From DAIDHK01 sp035510695 (GTDB taxonomy: Bacteria > Patescibacteriota > Microgenomatia > Levybacterales > UBA12049), in NCBI GenBank assembly GCA_035510695.1, contig DATKGO010000019.1, positions 1 through 26,375 of the forward strand: DNA of 26,375 nt, in the 5' to 3' direction. Within the stretch, counting starts at the first letter, position 1. Each line of letters begins with the position of its first letter. A model generated the notes under the pieces. That model saw only the letters and a program-made list of their open reading frames with translations. It had not been told where the DNA came from and made no database searches. Shown here in pieces: positions 6,905 to 13,063 of the stretch. The translations under genes and the position numbers were made by a program.

Positions 6905-6910
6905 ATTATA
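6905..6910 (-). promoter_or_regulatory. -10 box of a probable leaderless promoter for the GH18-like gene
   Basis: A perfect TATAAT on the minus strand ends at 6905. Seven bases further is the G of the GTG start at 6898. No convincing -35 box is seen at the right spacing. Confidence 0.5.
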
Positions 6911-6930
6911 CAGCAGGGTAATTAAGAATC

Positions 6931-7014
6931 TGTCATTCCCGCGACCTTGCCTGCCGGCAGGCAGGAAGCGGGAATCTTTTACGAGAAGATTCTGAATCAA
7001 GTTCAGAATGACAA
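6931..7014. repeat. Compound palindromic repeat (REP/MITE-like)
   Basis: TGTCATTC at the left and GAATGACA at the right bracket two internal hairpins: ATTCCCGC/GCGGGAAT around the perfect palindrome GCCTGCCGGCAGGC (6949-6962), and ATTCTGAA/TTCAGAAT around TCAAG (6990-7009). A 25-base piece containing the GC-rich palindrome (6943-6967) recurs without change inside the RNase H gene (23636-23660). The second hairpin recurs with few changes inside the FemAB gene (19993-20015). It therefore shares sequence with two coding insertions. Confidence 0.8.
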
Positions 7015-7020
7015 CCCAAG

Positions 7021-7572
7021 TTAGATTGGACTATCTTTTAGCTTCAATATATATCCAACTATTGTTGAAATCGGATGCAGCAAAAACCAAATTACAAAAA
7101 GCAAAACATATTGACCAAAAGATAATGGATAAATAATGGCTGTCAATAAAACACCGCCAACTATATAATCAATTTGATCATATGGAAACCATGATTTTCC
7201 TGAAGCAATAGACATTTGCCGCTTGAAGAAACTCTTAATCGCATCTCCACCCAAGGCACCCATCGCGCTTAAAAATCCAAACCAGATCGGATTAATTTGA
7301 GCGAAAGAATTAGGAATAAATGTTTTGAGCATTGAGGCTTGAGAAAAAAGCAATGATTGTAAACTCGCAATAAAGATCCCAACTACAATTCCAGCAACAA
7401 TTCCTCTTATAGTTTTATGATCTCCAAAAATTCTTTTCTCATTTAATTTCTTGTAAAAATCTAATGGATAAGTAAATCTTTTCAACCAACTAATTTTCGC
7501 GGCGAAAATCGGCGCGGTATTAGCTAAACCCGCCGGCAGAAAATACCAAAGAATAAATAATAAAGTGTTCAT
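7021..7572 (-). CDS. CarS-like (DUF46) CDP-archaeol synthase family membrane protein
   Basis: CarS moves a CDP group from CTP to an unsaturated archaeal ether lipid; bacterial relatives may use other lipid substrates. The 183 residues contain about five hydrophobic segments and the family motifs: PAGLANTAPI at 13-22, FGDHKTIRG at 49-57, GALGGDAIKSFFKR at 105-118, and PYDQIDYIVGG at 130-140. Length and topology match archaeal CarS. It lies on the same strand as a PHP phosphoesterase and close to a CDP-alcohol phosphatidyltransferase, which would use a CDP-lipid, so a head-group attachment pathway is a reasonable inference. The true lipid substrate cannot be told from sequence. The gene is flanked on both sides by repeats. 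Confidence 0.75.
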   Translation of the reverse strand: MNTLLFILWYFLPAGLANTAPIFAAKISWLKRFTYPLDFYKKLNEKRIFGDHKTIRGIVAGIVVGIFIASLQSLLFSQASMLKTFIPNSFAQINPIWFGFLSAMGALGGDAIKSFFKRQMSIASGKSWFPYDQIDYIVGGVLLTAIIYPLSFGQYVLLFVIWFLLHPISTIVGYILKLKDSPI

Positions 7573-7585
7573 ATTATATATAAAA

Positions 7586-7697
7586 ACTCAAATTCCAAAT
7601 CCCAAGTCTCAATCAAATTTCAATTTTAAAAATCCAATTTAAACATTTGTTATTTGAATTTTCATTGGAATTTGGATTTTGAAACTTGGATTTTAGA
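7586..7697. repeat. AT-rich imperfect palindrome between CarS-like and PHP genes
   Basis: The left part (AATTCCAAATC, then AATCAAATTTCAATTTT) and the right part (TTGAATTTTC, then GAATTTGGATTTTG) are imperfect inverse complements around about 7640, making a ~110-base foldback. AATTCCAAAT/TTTGGATTTT units resemble the heptamer array inside rplD. The rest of the 163-base gap to 7735 shows no gene. Confidence 0.5.
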
Positions 7698-7735
7698 CAA
7701 TTTTCGACTACGCTTGAACAAAAATATTATATATA

Positions 7736-8392
7736 TTAACTAAATTTAAAACATTTCTTTAATCTATTGATCTTCGGACAAAGATACGCTAATTTCGGGG
7801 CTGCCTTTTCATTTACCTTTCCTTCTCGCAACAATGAAACTAAATTTTTTCTGTTAGGAATTTCAGAAATAATAGTATATGTATTACCAATTCCAATCCG
7901 ACAATGACTGTCACTGCTGCCAACCGGAGCGAGAGTATATGTTTTTACAAATTGTCTTGCCAATTCTCGGGTTTGCGACTGTAAACTTCGTCCGTTAAAA
8001 ACTTCTATACAATCTACCTGTTCGATAATCTTTAACAAAACTTTTTCATTGATACCTTTTCGCGCAGTTTCAAATGGATGCGGAATACAAACCAAACCAT
8101 TTTGTTTTTTAATTTCTTTTACTGTTTCTATTGCTGATAAATCTCTAGAAATTGGTTTTGATAAAAACAAACCGATTATTTCCCCATCGCTGCTTGAAAT
8201 TTCCTCACCGACTATAATTTGTTTACCCAACTTCTGCTGCATAGACAGCGCAAAATCAATTCGATTATGATCCGTTACGGCAATACAATCCAATTTTTCT
8301 TGTTCCAATAACTCAACATAATCTCTCTCCTTTAATCCTCCGTCAGGTGATAGAATAGAGTGAGTATGCAAGTCAATCTTGATGTTAGCCAT
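7736..8392 (-). CDS. PHP-domain metal-dependent phosphoesterase
   Basis: PHP proteins hydrolyse phosphoester bonds with a three-metal centre. The 218 residues carry all expected ligands: DLHTHS (His9, His11), Asp16, TDHN (Asp41, His42), the EE pair at 63-64, IPHP (His105), and SSDSHC (Asp161, His163). Small stand-alone PHP proteins include nucleotide, 3'-5' exonuclease and sugar-phosphate phosphatases, so the substrate is open. It stands between a CarS-like protein (same strand) and a divergent CDP-alcohol phosphatidyltransferase. A role in removing a phosphate from a lipid head group, as needed after archaetidylinositol-phosphate synthesis, is speculative. No Shine-Dalgarno sequence is seen. 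Confidence 0.8.
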   Translation of the reverse strand: MANIKIDLHTHSILSPDGGLKERDYVELLEQEKLDCIAVTDHNRIDFALSMQQKLGKQIIVGEEISSSDGEIIGLFLSKPISRDLSAIETVKEIKKQNGLVCIPHPFETARKGINEKVLLKIIEQVDCIEVFNGRSLQSQTRELARQFVKTYTLAPVGSSDSHCRIGIGNTYTIISEIPNRKNLVSLLREGKVNEKAAPKLAYLCPKINRLKKCFKFS

Positions 8393-8446
8393 AATTTAGA
8401 ATCAGATACTAAACCAGACTTTAATAGTAATCTAGCTAGTATCTCA

Positions 8447-8560
8447 AAATTTTTAATTCTTAATTTCTAATTCCTAATAAAATCTAAATGAATAATGTTT
8501 AAAAATTAAAACATTAAGATTTGATTGAAAATTAAAAATTAGAAATTAAAAATTGTTAAA
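8447..8560. repeat. AT-rich palindromic repeat, second copy of the 621-642 core
   Basis: Between the divergent PHP and CDP-alcohol transferase genes lies a ~110-base foldback: AATTTTTAATT runs on the left, AAATCT, then AATGTTT, 8 bases, AAACATT (8494-8515), AGATTT, and AATTAAAAATT runs on the right. The 22-base core equals that between rplV and rpsC. The repeat occupies most of the 170-base intergenic space and runs to within two bases of the downstream ATG. Confidence 0.7.
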
Positions 8561-8562
8561 AT

Positions 8563-9153
8563 ATGCTAAGTTTTTTCAAACCAAATATCGATAAAATTAC
8601 CCAACGACTGGTTTCTCCACTAGCTGGTATAGATCCAAATACTTTAACTCTCATAGGTATTGTACCATCTCTGCTCTTTTTTGTATCTGTAATTAACCAT
8701 TTATATTGGCTTTCACTCATCTTTTATCTGGGGAATGTTTTTGATTTATTAGACGGAGCAGTGGCTAAAAGGTTTCATAAAGTTACTCCTTTTGGCGGAT
8801 TTTTAGATTCAACAATTGATAGAATTTCCGACTTCTTAATAATTACAGCTTTCGGTTTCGCAGGACTAGTTAACTGGCCAATTGTACTTTCACTTTTACT
8901 TTTTTCTTATCTAGTCAGCTATGCCAGAAGCCGGGCGGAATTAGCCAGTCGTGCAACACAAGTATTTGCAGTCGGTTTAATCGAACGCACCGAACGCCTT
9001 GCCATCATCTTCTTCTCTCTTCTTGCTTATCTCATATTTCCACAACTAAATATTGCAAATTTCAATATTATTGAACTAATATTTCTAATTTTAATTATTC
9101 TCTCCGTCATCACATTCCTGCAAAGAATTAACGCTGCATATAAAAGATTATAA
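8563..9153 (+). CDS. CDP-alcohol phosphatidyltransferase family protein
   Basis: Enzymes of this membrane family join a polar alcohol to a CDP-activated lipid. The signature D-x2-D-G-x2-A-R-x8-G-x3-D-x3-D is present at 61-86 (DLLDGAVAK, then PFGGFLDSTIDRISD), with all four Asp residues kept but Lys69 in place of the usual Arg. An N-terminal amphipathic segment with DPNTLTL (24-30) and several transmembrane stretches follow the family pattern. The overall shape is like archaeal inositol-phosphate or glycerol-phosphate type enzymes, but the alcohol cannot be assigned. It is divergent from the PHP gene and convergent with fusA; with the CarS-like gene it suggests a lipid head-group module. Confidence 0.85.
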   Translation: MLSFFKPNIDKITQRLVSPLAGIDPNTLTLIGIVPSLLFFVSVINHLYWLSLIFYLGNVFDLLDGAVAKRFHKVTPFGGFLDSTIDRISDFLIITAFGFAGLVNWPIVLSLLLFSYLVSYARSRAELASRATQVFAVGLIERTERLAIIFFSLLAYLIFPQLNIANFNIIELIFLILIILSVITFLQRINAAYKRL

Positions 9154-9239
9154 CGATCAATTTATATCCACTAATACCCTCCAGGTGAAACATGCCTACA
9201 CCCTTTCATAATTTCCAATAATTCATTGAAAATTGCTTG

Positions 9240-9265
9240 CCCCGCGAAGCTTTAGCGGAGTGGGG
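9240..9265. repeat. GC-rich hairpin between convergent genes
   Basis: CCCCGC and GTGGGG (one G-U pair) frame a loop containing AAGCTT. It lies in the 125-base space between the CDP-alcohol transferase and fusA, which point at each other. No strong T-run follows on either strand, so it is at best a weak two-way terminator. It stands out from the AT-rich surroundings like the GC-rich palindromes at 6949 and 23642. Nothing else is recognisable in 9154-9278. Confidence 0.45.
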
Positions 9266-9278
9266 AAAATTAGGATTT

Positions 9279-11414
9279 TTACTCTACTCTTCCCGTGAAG
9301 GTGGATTTGGCAAGCATGGCTGCCACAATATTTTGCGGAACTACTTCATAATGACTGGCTTCCATGTACGAATGCGCGCGGCCTTGTGACATACTGCGCA
9401 GCTGCGTCTCATAACCTGATAATTCTGCCAACGGAACTACTGCGTTTATAATCGTCGCTTTATTATGCTCTTCGGTTCCGACAATTTGTCCTCGTTTCGA
9501 TGATAAATCACCGATAATATCGCCCATAAATTCGGAAGGAGTCGTTACTTCAACTTTCATGATTGGCTCAAGCAACTGGATATCCGCTTTTTTCGTCGCT
9601 GCCTGCAATCCCATCGAAGCCGCGATTTTAAATGCCATTTCTGAAGAATCAACATCGTGATATGATCCGTCATAACAAGTTACTTTAATATCAACCATCG
9701 GATATCCCAGAAGTATTCCATTTTCCAAAGTTTCTTTGACGCCTTTTTCAACTGCGCTGACGAATTCCGCCGGAATAACGCCGCCTTTAATCGCATTCAC
9801 GAATTCATAGCCTTCACCGCGAAGTTTCGGCTCAACTCGCAGGAAACAATGACCGTACTGACCGCGTCCTCCGCTTTGCCTAATATATTTTCCTTCTGCT
9901 TCGGCTTGTTTACCGATCGTTTCTTTGTAGGCCACTTGTGGCGCACCGACATTGGCTTCCACGCCAAAATCCGCTTTCATAGTATTTACTTTAACTTCCA
10001 ACTGTAATTCGCCAACACCGGAAATAATTGTCTGACCGGTTTCATGATTCACCTTTACCTGAAAAGTCGGATCTTCATCCATTAAACGTTTCAGAGCATA
10101 ACCTAATTTTTCCTGATCTCCTTTAGTTTTCGGTTCAATAGCCAACGAGATAACCGGTTCCGGGAAGGTAATCTTTTCCAAAACAATTTGGTGTGCTTCG
10201 TCACAAAGAGTATCTCCGGTTACGGTTTCTTTAAGTCCGACAATTGCCACAATTTCTCCGGCATACGCTTCTTTTACTTCTTCACGCTGATTGGAATGCA
10301 TTAAAAGCAATCTACCGACACGCTCACGTGTATTCTTACTGCTATTGTAAATATATGATCCCGAAGCAACTTTTCCGGAATAAACACGGAAGAAAGTTAA
10401 TTTTCCAACGTGTGGGTCATTTTGGATCTTAAAAGCTAAACCTGACAATGATTCTTCAGGATTCAATTTTCTCTCTTCCGGTTCACCCGTTTTGGGATTT
10501 AAGCCGGAAACATGATCCAAATCTAACGGAGACGGAAGATAATCAACCACTCCGTCCAATAATGGCTGCACGCCTTTATTTCTTAGGGAAGAACCGGCAT
10601 AAATCGGAACCAATTTATAAGCAATAACTGCCCGGCGTAAAGCCTTACGTAATTCTTCAACACTTGGTTCTTCTCCTGTTAGATATTTTTCCAAAAGAGC
10701 ATCGTCTGTTTCGGAAATCTTTTCAATTAATTTTGCCCTATATTCTTCAACCTGATCTTTCATGTCTTCCGGAATATCATCCGAGACATCGTATTTAGCA
10801 CCTAACTCGTCAGATCCCCAACGGAAAGCTTTTCGGGAAAGTAAATCGACATTTCCAATATAGGTTTGCTCCGAACCGATAGGTAATACCATAATCGCCG
10901 GATTTGCGCCCAGTCTATCTTCAATACTTTTAACCGTGGCAAGAAAATCCGCGCCTAATTTATCCATTTTGTTAACAAAGCATAAACGCGGAACTTTATA
11001 TTTATCCGCCTGACGCCAGACGGTTTCAGATTGCGACTGCACGCCTTCTTCCGCATCTAAAACAGTTATACCTCCGTCTAATACACGCAGAGAGCGCTCA
11101 ACTTCCGCGGTAAAATCAACGTGTCCCGGAGTATCGATAATGTTAAATCTGTGTTCAATGCCAGTAAATAGACCGGTAATCGGTTTCCAAAATGCAGTCG
11201 TTGCGGCCGAGACAATGGTAATACCGCGGGCTCTTTCTTCCGCCATCCAGTCCATGACAGTATTTCCTTCGTCAATGTCACCAATTTTGTGAGTTTTACC
11301 TGTGTAATACAAAATTCTCTCGGTAGTCGTGGTTTTACCCGCGTCAATATGGGCAATAATGCCGATATTTCTAATTCGTTCTAATGGATAAATACGTGTT
11401 TTCTCGTCTGCCAT
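9279..11414 (-). CDS. fusA: Translation elongation factor G
   Basis: EF-G drives translocation and, with RRF, ribosome recycling. The 711 residues cover the whole family: G1 AHIDAGKT at 21-28, G2 ARGITIVSAATT, G3 DTPGHVDF, G4 NKMDK, domain II (FKIQNDPHVGKLTFFRVYSG), domain III (DEDPTFQVKVNHETGQTIISGVGELQLE), domain IV with RQSGGRGQYGHC and VDIKVTCYDGSYHDVDSSEMAF, and the domain V end (LRSMSQGRAHSYMEASHYEVVP). It is a stand-alone gene with its own promoter and a hairpin leader, instead of lying between rpsG and tuf. The start codon directly follows a run of seven U, so there is no Shine-Dalgarno site at normal spacing; a purine stretch lies in the hairpin loop. Confidence 0.98.
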   Translation of the reverse strand: MADEKTRIYPLERIRNIGIIAHIDAGKTTTTERILYYTGKTHKIGDIDEGNTVMDWMAEERARGITIVSAATTAFWKPITGLFTGIEHRFNIIDTPGHVDFTAEVERSLRVLDGGITVLDAEEGVQSQSETVWRQADKYKVPRLCFVNKMDKLGADFLATVKSIEDRLGANPAIMVLPIGSEQTYIGNVDLLSRKAFRWGSDELGAKYDVSDDIPEDMKDQVEEYRAKLIEKISETDDALLEKYLTGEEPSVEELRKALRRAVIAYKLVPIYAGSSLRNKGVQPLLDGVVDYLPSPLDLDHVSGLNPKTGEPEERKLNPEESLSGLAFKIQNDPHVGKLTFFRVYSGKVASGSYIYNSSKNTRERVGRLLLMHSNQREEVKEAYAGEIVAIVGLKETVTGDTLCDEAHQIVLEKITFPEPVISLAIEPKTKGDQEKLGYALKRLMDEDPTFQVKVNHETGQTIISGVGELQLEVKVNTMKADFGVEANVGAPQVAYKETIGKQAEAEGKYIRQSGGRGQYGHCFLRVEPKLRGEGYEFVNAIKGGVIPAEFVSAVEKGVKETLENGILLGYPMVDIKVTCYDGSYHDVDSSEMAFKIAASMGLQAATKKADIQLLEPIMKVEVTTPSEFMGDIIGDLSSKRGQIVGTEEHNKATIINAVVPLAELSGYETQLRSMSQGRAHSYMEASHYEVVPQNIVAAMLAKSTFTGRVE

Positions 11415-11456
11415 AAAAAAAGAGTTAAAAGCAACTTCTCCCTGTCACCTTTAACT
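11415..11456 (-). other. 5'-terminal terminator-like hairpin in the fusA leader
   Basis: AGTTAAAGG and CTTTTAACT (11456-11448 and 11431-11423, one G-U pair) form a 9-bp stem with a 16-base purine-rich loop, then a run of seven U (11421-11415) that touches the ATG. Counting seven bases from the -10 box puts the transcription start at 11456, the first base of the stem. The same geometry is seen at tuf. Confidence 0.6.
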
Positions 11457-11462
11457 GGTTCA

Positions 11463-11491
11463 AGTATAGCATAATTATTTAGGGTTCACAA
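11463..11491 (-). promoter_or_regulatory. Promoter of fusA
   Basis: TTGTGA (11491-11486), 17 bases, TATACT (11468-11463) on the minus strand. It is divergent from the promoter at 11507-11535; the two -35 boxes are 15 bases apart. Confidence 0.75.
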
Positions 11492-11506
11492 TCGATCTCA
11501 TCGTCT

Positions 11507-11535
11507 TTGACTTTTTGCCTTAAAGTACCTAGACT
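11507..11535 (+). promoter_or_regulatory. Promoter of the pilN-like operon
   Basis: TTGACT (11507-11512), 17 bases, TAGACT (11530-11535). The predicted start near 11542 leaves a leader of about 12 bases that contains AGGTG at 11542-11546, one of the few Shine-Dalgarno-like motifs in the window. Confidence 0.7.
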
Positions 11536-11553
11536 GGAAATAGGTGAAAAAGC

Positions 11554-12084
11554 ATGATTTCCATCAATTTTCTTGACAATCAAGATAAAAATCCCTTTGA
11601 CAAATTTGTAGCCTGGGCATTGTCCTATGGACGCACGATTATTATCGCAACCGAAATCATAGCCATGGCTGCGTTCTTATTAAGATTCGGTTTGGATAAC
11701 CAATTATTGAATTTACACGATCAAATCAAACAGGAAGAAAGTATTGTAGCGGCGGACGAAAGCAATGGCAATGAAGCTACTTATAGAAATTTACAAAATA
11801 GATTAGTTGTTGCAAAAAATATTCATCAACAATCCGGTAAAATAATTGACAATCTTTTTGACACAATTAAACAAGCAAATGGAAATGTCACATTCCTAAT
11901 GATAAATGAATCTAATAACTCGCTTACGCTGCATGTCCTTGCCGCTTCAACTTACAGTTTAAGCACGTTTCTTAACTCTCTGGAAAATCTTCCTTTTATC
12001 AGTTCAATCACTATCGGATCTATTACTACACAACCACAAAGCCAACAAATTGATGTGAATATTTATATTGCATTAAATAACTAA
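11554..12084 (+). CDS. PilN-like inner-membrane protein
   Basis: PilN proteins form, with PilM and PilO, the inner-membrane alignment complex of type IV pili or type II secretion. The 176 residues have the PilN architecture: a short cytoplasmic N-terminus beginning MISINFLD (the INLL-like PilM-binding motif), one transmembrane helix at about 27-46, a heptad-rich segment (about 50-105), and a small ferredoxin-like domain at the end. It starts a tight plus-strand operon with a PilO-like gene five bases downstream. No pilM, pilQ, pilin or ATPase is in the window. The call rests on architecture plus the neighbour; sequence identity to model PilN is low. Confidence 0.65.
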   Translation: MISINFLDNQDKNPFDKFVAWALSYGRTIIIATEIIAMAAFLLRFGLDNQLLNLHDQIKQEESIVAADESNGNEATYRNLQNRLVVAKNIHQQSGKIIDNLFDTIKQANGNVTFLMINESNNSLTLHVLAASTYSLSTFLNSLENLPFISSITIGSITTQPQSQQIDVNIYIALNN

Positions 12085-12089
12085 ATATT

Positions 12090-12734
12090 ATGAATCCTGT
12101 AACACAAAAGGGAAATATACAAGAAAAAAATCAAACAAAAAAAATTCAGGATATTCATCGCCGAAAATATTTGGCGAATATCCACTTGCTTCCTGATTTG
12201 CAGCAAAAAAAACTTAAAGAATATTTGGAAGTTATTTTTACCTTTGTTGCGATAATTTTGGCGGTCATTTTTGCTATCGGACCGGTGCTTTCAACTATTT
12301 CTGATCTGAATAGACAAATAACCGACGCTAAAACAGAAGATACCGCTTTAGCAACTAAGATTACCAGCCTCACTCAGCTCAATCAACAATACAATTCTTT
12401 ACAATCTGTTTTACCCAATATTTATTCGGCTGTTCCTCAATCGGAAGAATCCGAATTATTTCTAGCCGATCTTCAATCGCTTGCTCAACTTGATAATGTT
12501 ACAATCACAAACATAAACGCACAAAACAATAATAATGTAATTACAACCGGAGCCCAAATGTTAAGTTTTTCTTTATCGCTAAGCGGCAATTACTCTGCTA
12601 TTCAAAACTTTATTCAAGATAGTATAAATTTCCAGAGAATGATCGTACCTATATCCATAGTCCTAACTACAAACTCCGTACAAAATAATGAAATAAATTT
12701 AATAATTAACGGTAATGCCTATTACACTTTATGA
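12090..12734 (+). CDS. PilO-like inner-membrane protein
   Basis: PilO partners PilN in the type IV pilus alignment complex. The 214 residues show a charged cytoplasmic N-terminus (about 1-45), one transmembrane helix at about 48-68 (VIFTFVAIILAVIFAIGPVL), a coiled-coil segment (STISDLNRQITDAKTED onwards), and a C-terminal domain with PQSEESELFLADLQSLAQLDNV and LSLSGNYSAIQNFIQDSINFQRMI, which are typical PilO phrases. It lies five bases after the pilN-like gene and overlaps the next gene by four bases (ATGA). Confidence 0.75.
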   Translation: MNPVTQKGNIQEKNQTKKIQDIHRRKYLANIHLLPDLQQKKLKEYLEVIFTFVAIILAVIFAIGPVLSTISDLNRQITDAKTEDTALATKITSLTQLNQQYNSLQSVLPNIYSAVPQSEESELFLADLQSLAQLDNVTITNINAQNNNNVITTGAQMLSFSLSLSGNYSAIQNFIQDSINFQRMIVPISIVLTTNSVQNNEINLIINGNAYYTL

Positions 12735-13063
12735 AACAAACAAGATTCGTCGTTTTTTTGATTATAACTTTCATTTTCGTAGTCGCGTGGGTGAGTTTTT
12801 CTATTTACCATATTTTAAATACCTCAAAAATCAGTGGTGATTTGAAACAAGAGATAACTCCTATTGACGGAACATTTGATTCCCAAACAATTAACACAAT
12901 TACTCATCTTAAAAATGTTTCCCCTCTTTACTCCAATTCTGCTCCAACGCCAACTTCAAATGGTTCGACCACACCAACCCCTGGCGTATCATCTGTACCA
13001 CTACCCAGTATAACCGTTGAAACAACTCCAAAAACAGCAACAAACTCCGGAGGAACACAATGA
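12731..13063 (+). CDS. Small single-pass membrane protein in the pil-like operon
   Basis: The 110-residue protein is not recognised. It has a short basic N-terminus, one transmembrane helix at about 7-28 and an outside part that ends in a Thr/Pro/Ser-rich low-complexity tail (PTPTSNGSTTPTPG). It occupies the place that pilP has after pilO in other bacteria, but no PilP domain or lipobox is visible. Both junctions are ATGA four-base overlaps, so it is almost certainly translated together with the PilO-like protein and the surface protein that follows. Confidence 0.6.
   Translation: MKQTRFVVFLIITFIFVVAWVSFSIYHILNTSKISGDLKQEITPIDGTFDSQTINTITHLKNVSPLYSNSAPTPTSNGSTTPTPGVSSVPLPSITVETTPKTATNSGGTQ

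Noticed and set aside
7698..7735. Gene or RNA before the PHP gene stop
   Set aside because: Only short AT-rich sequence with no open frame or stable fold; nothing to support a feature.
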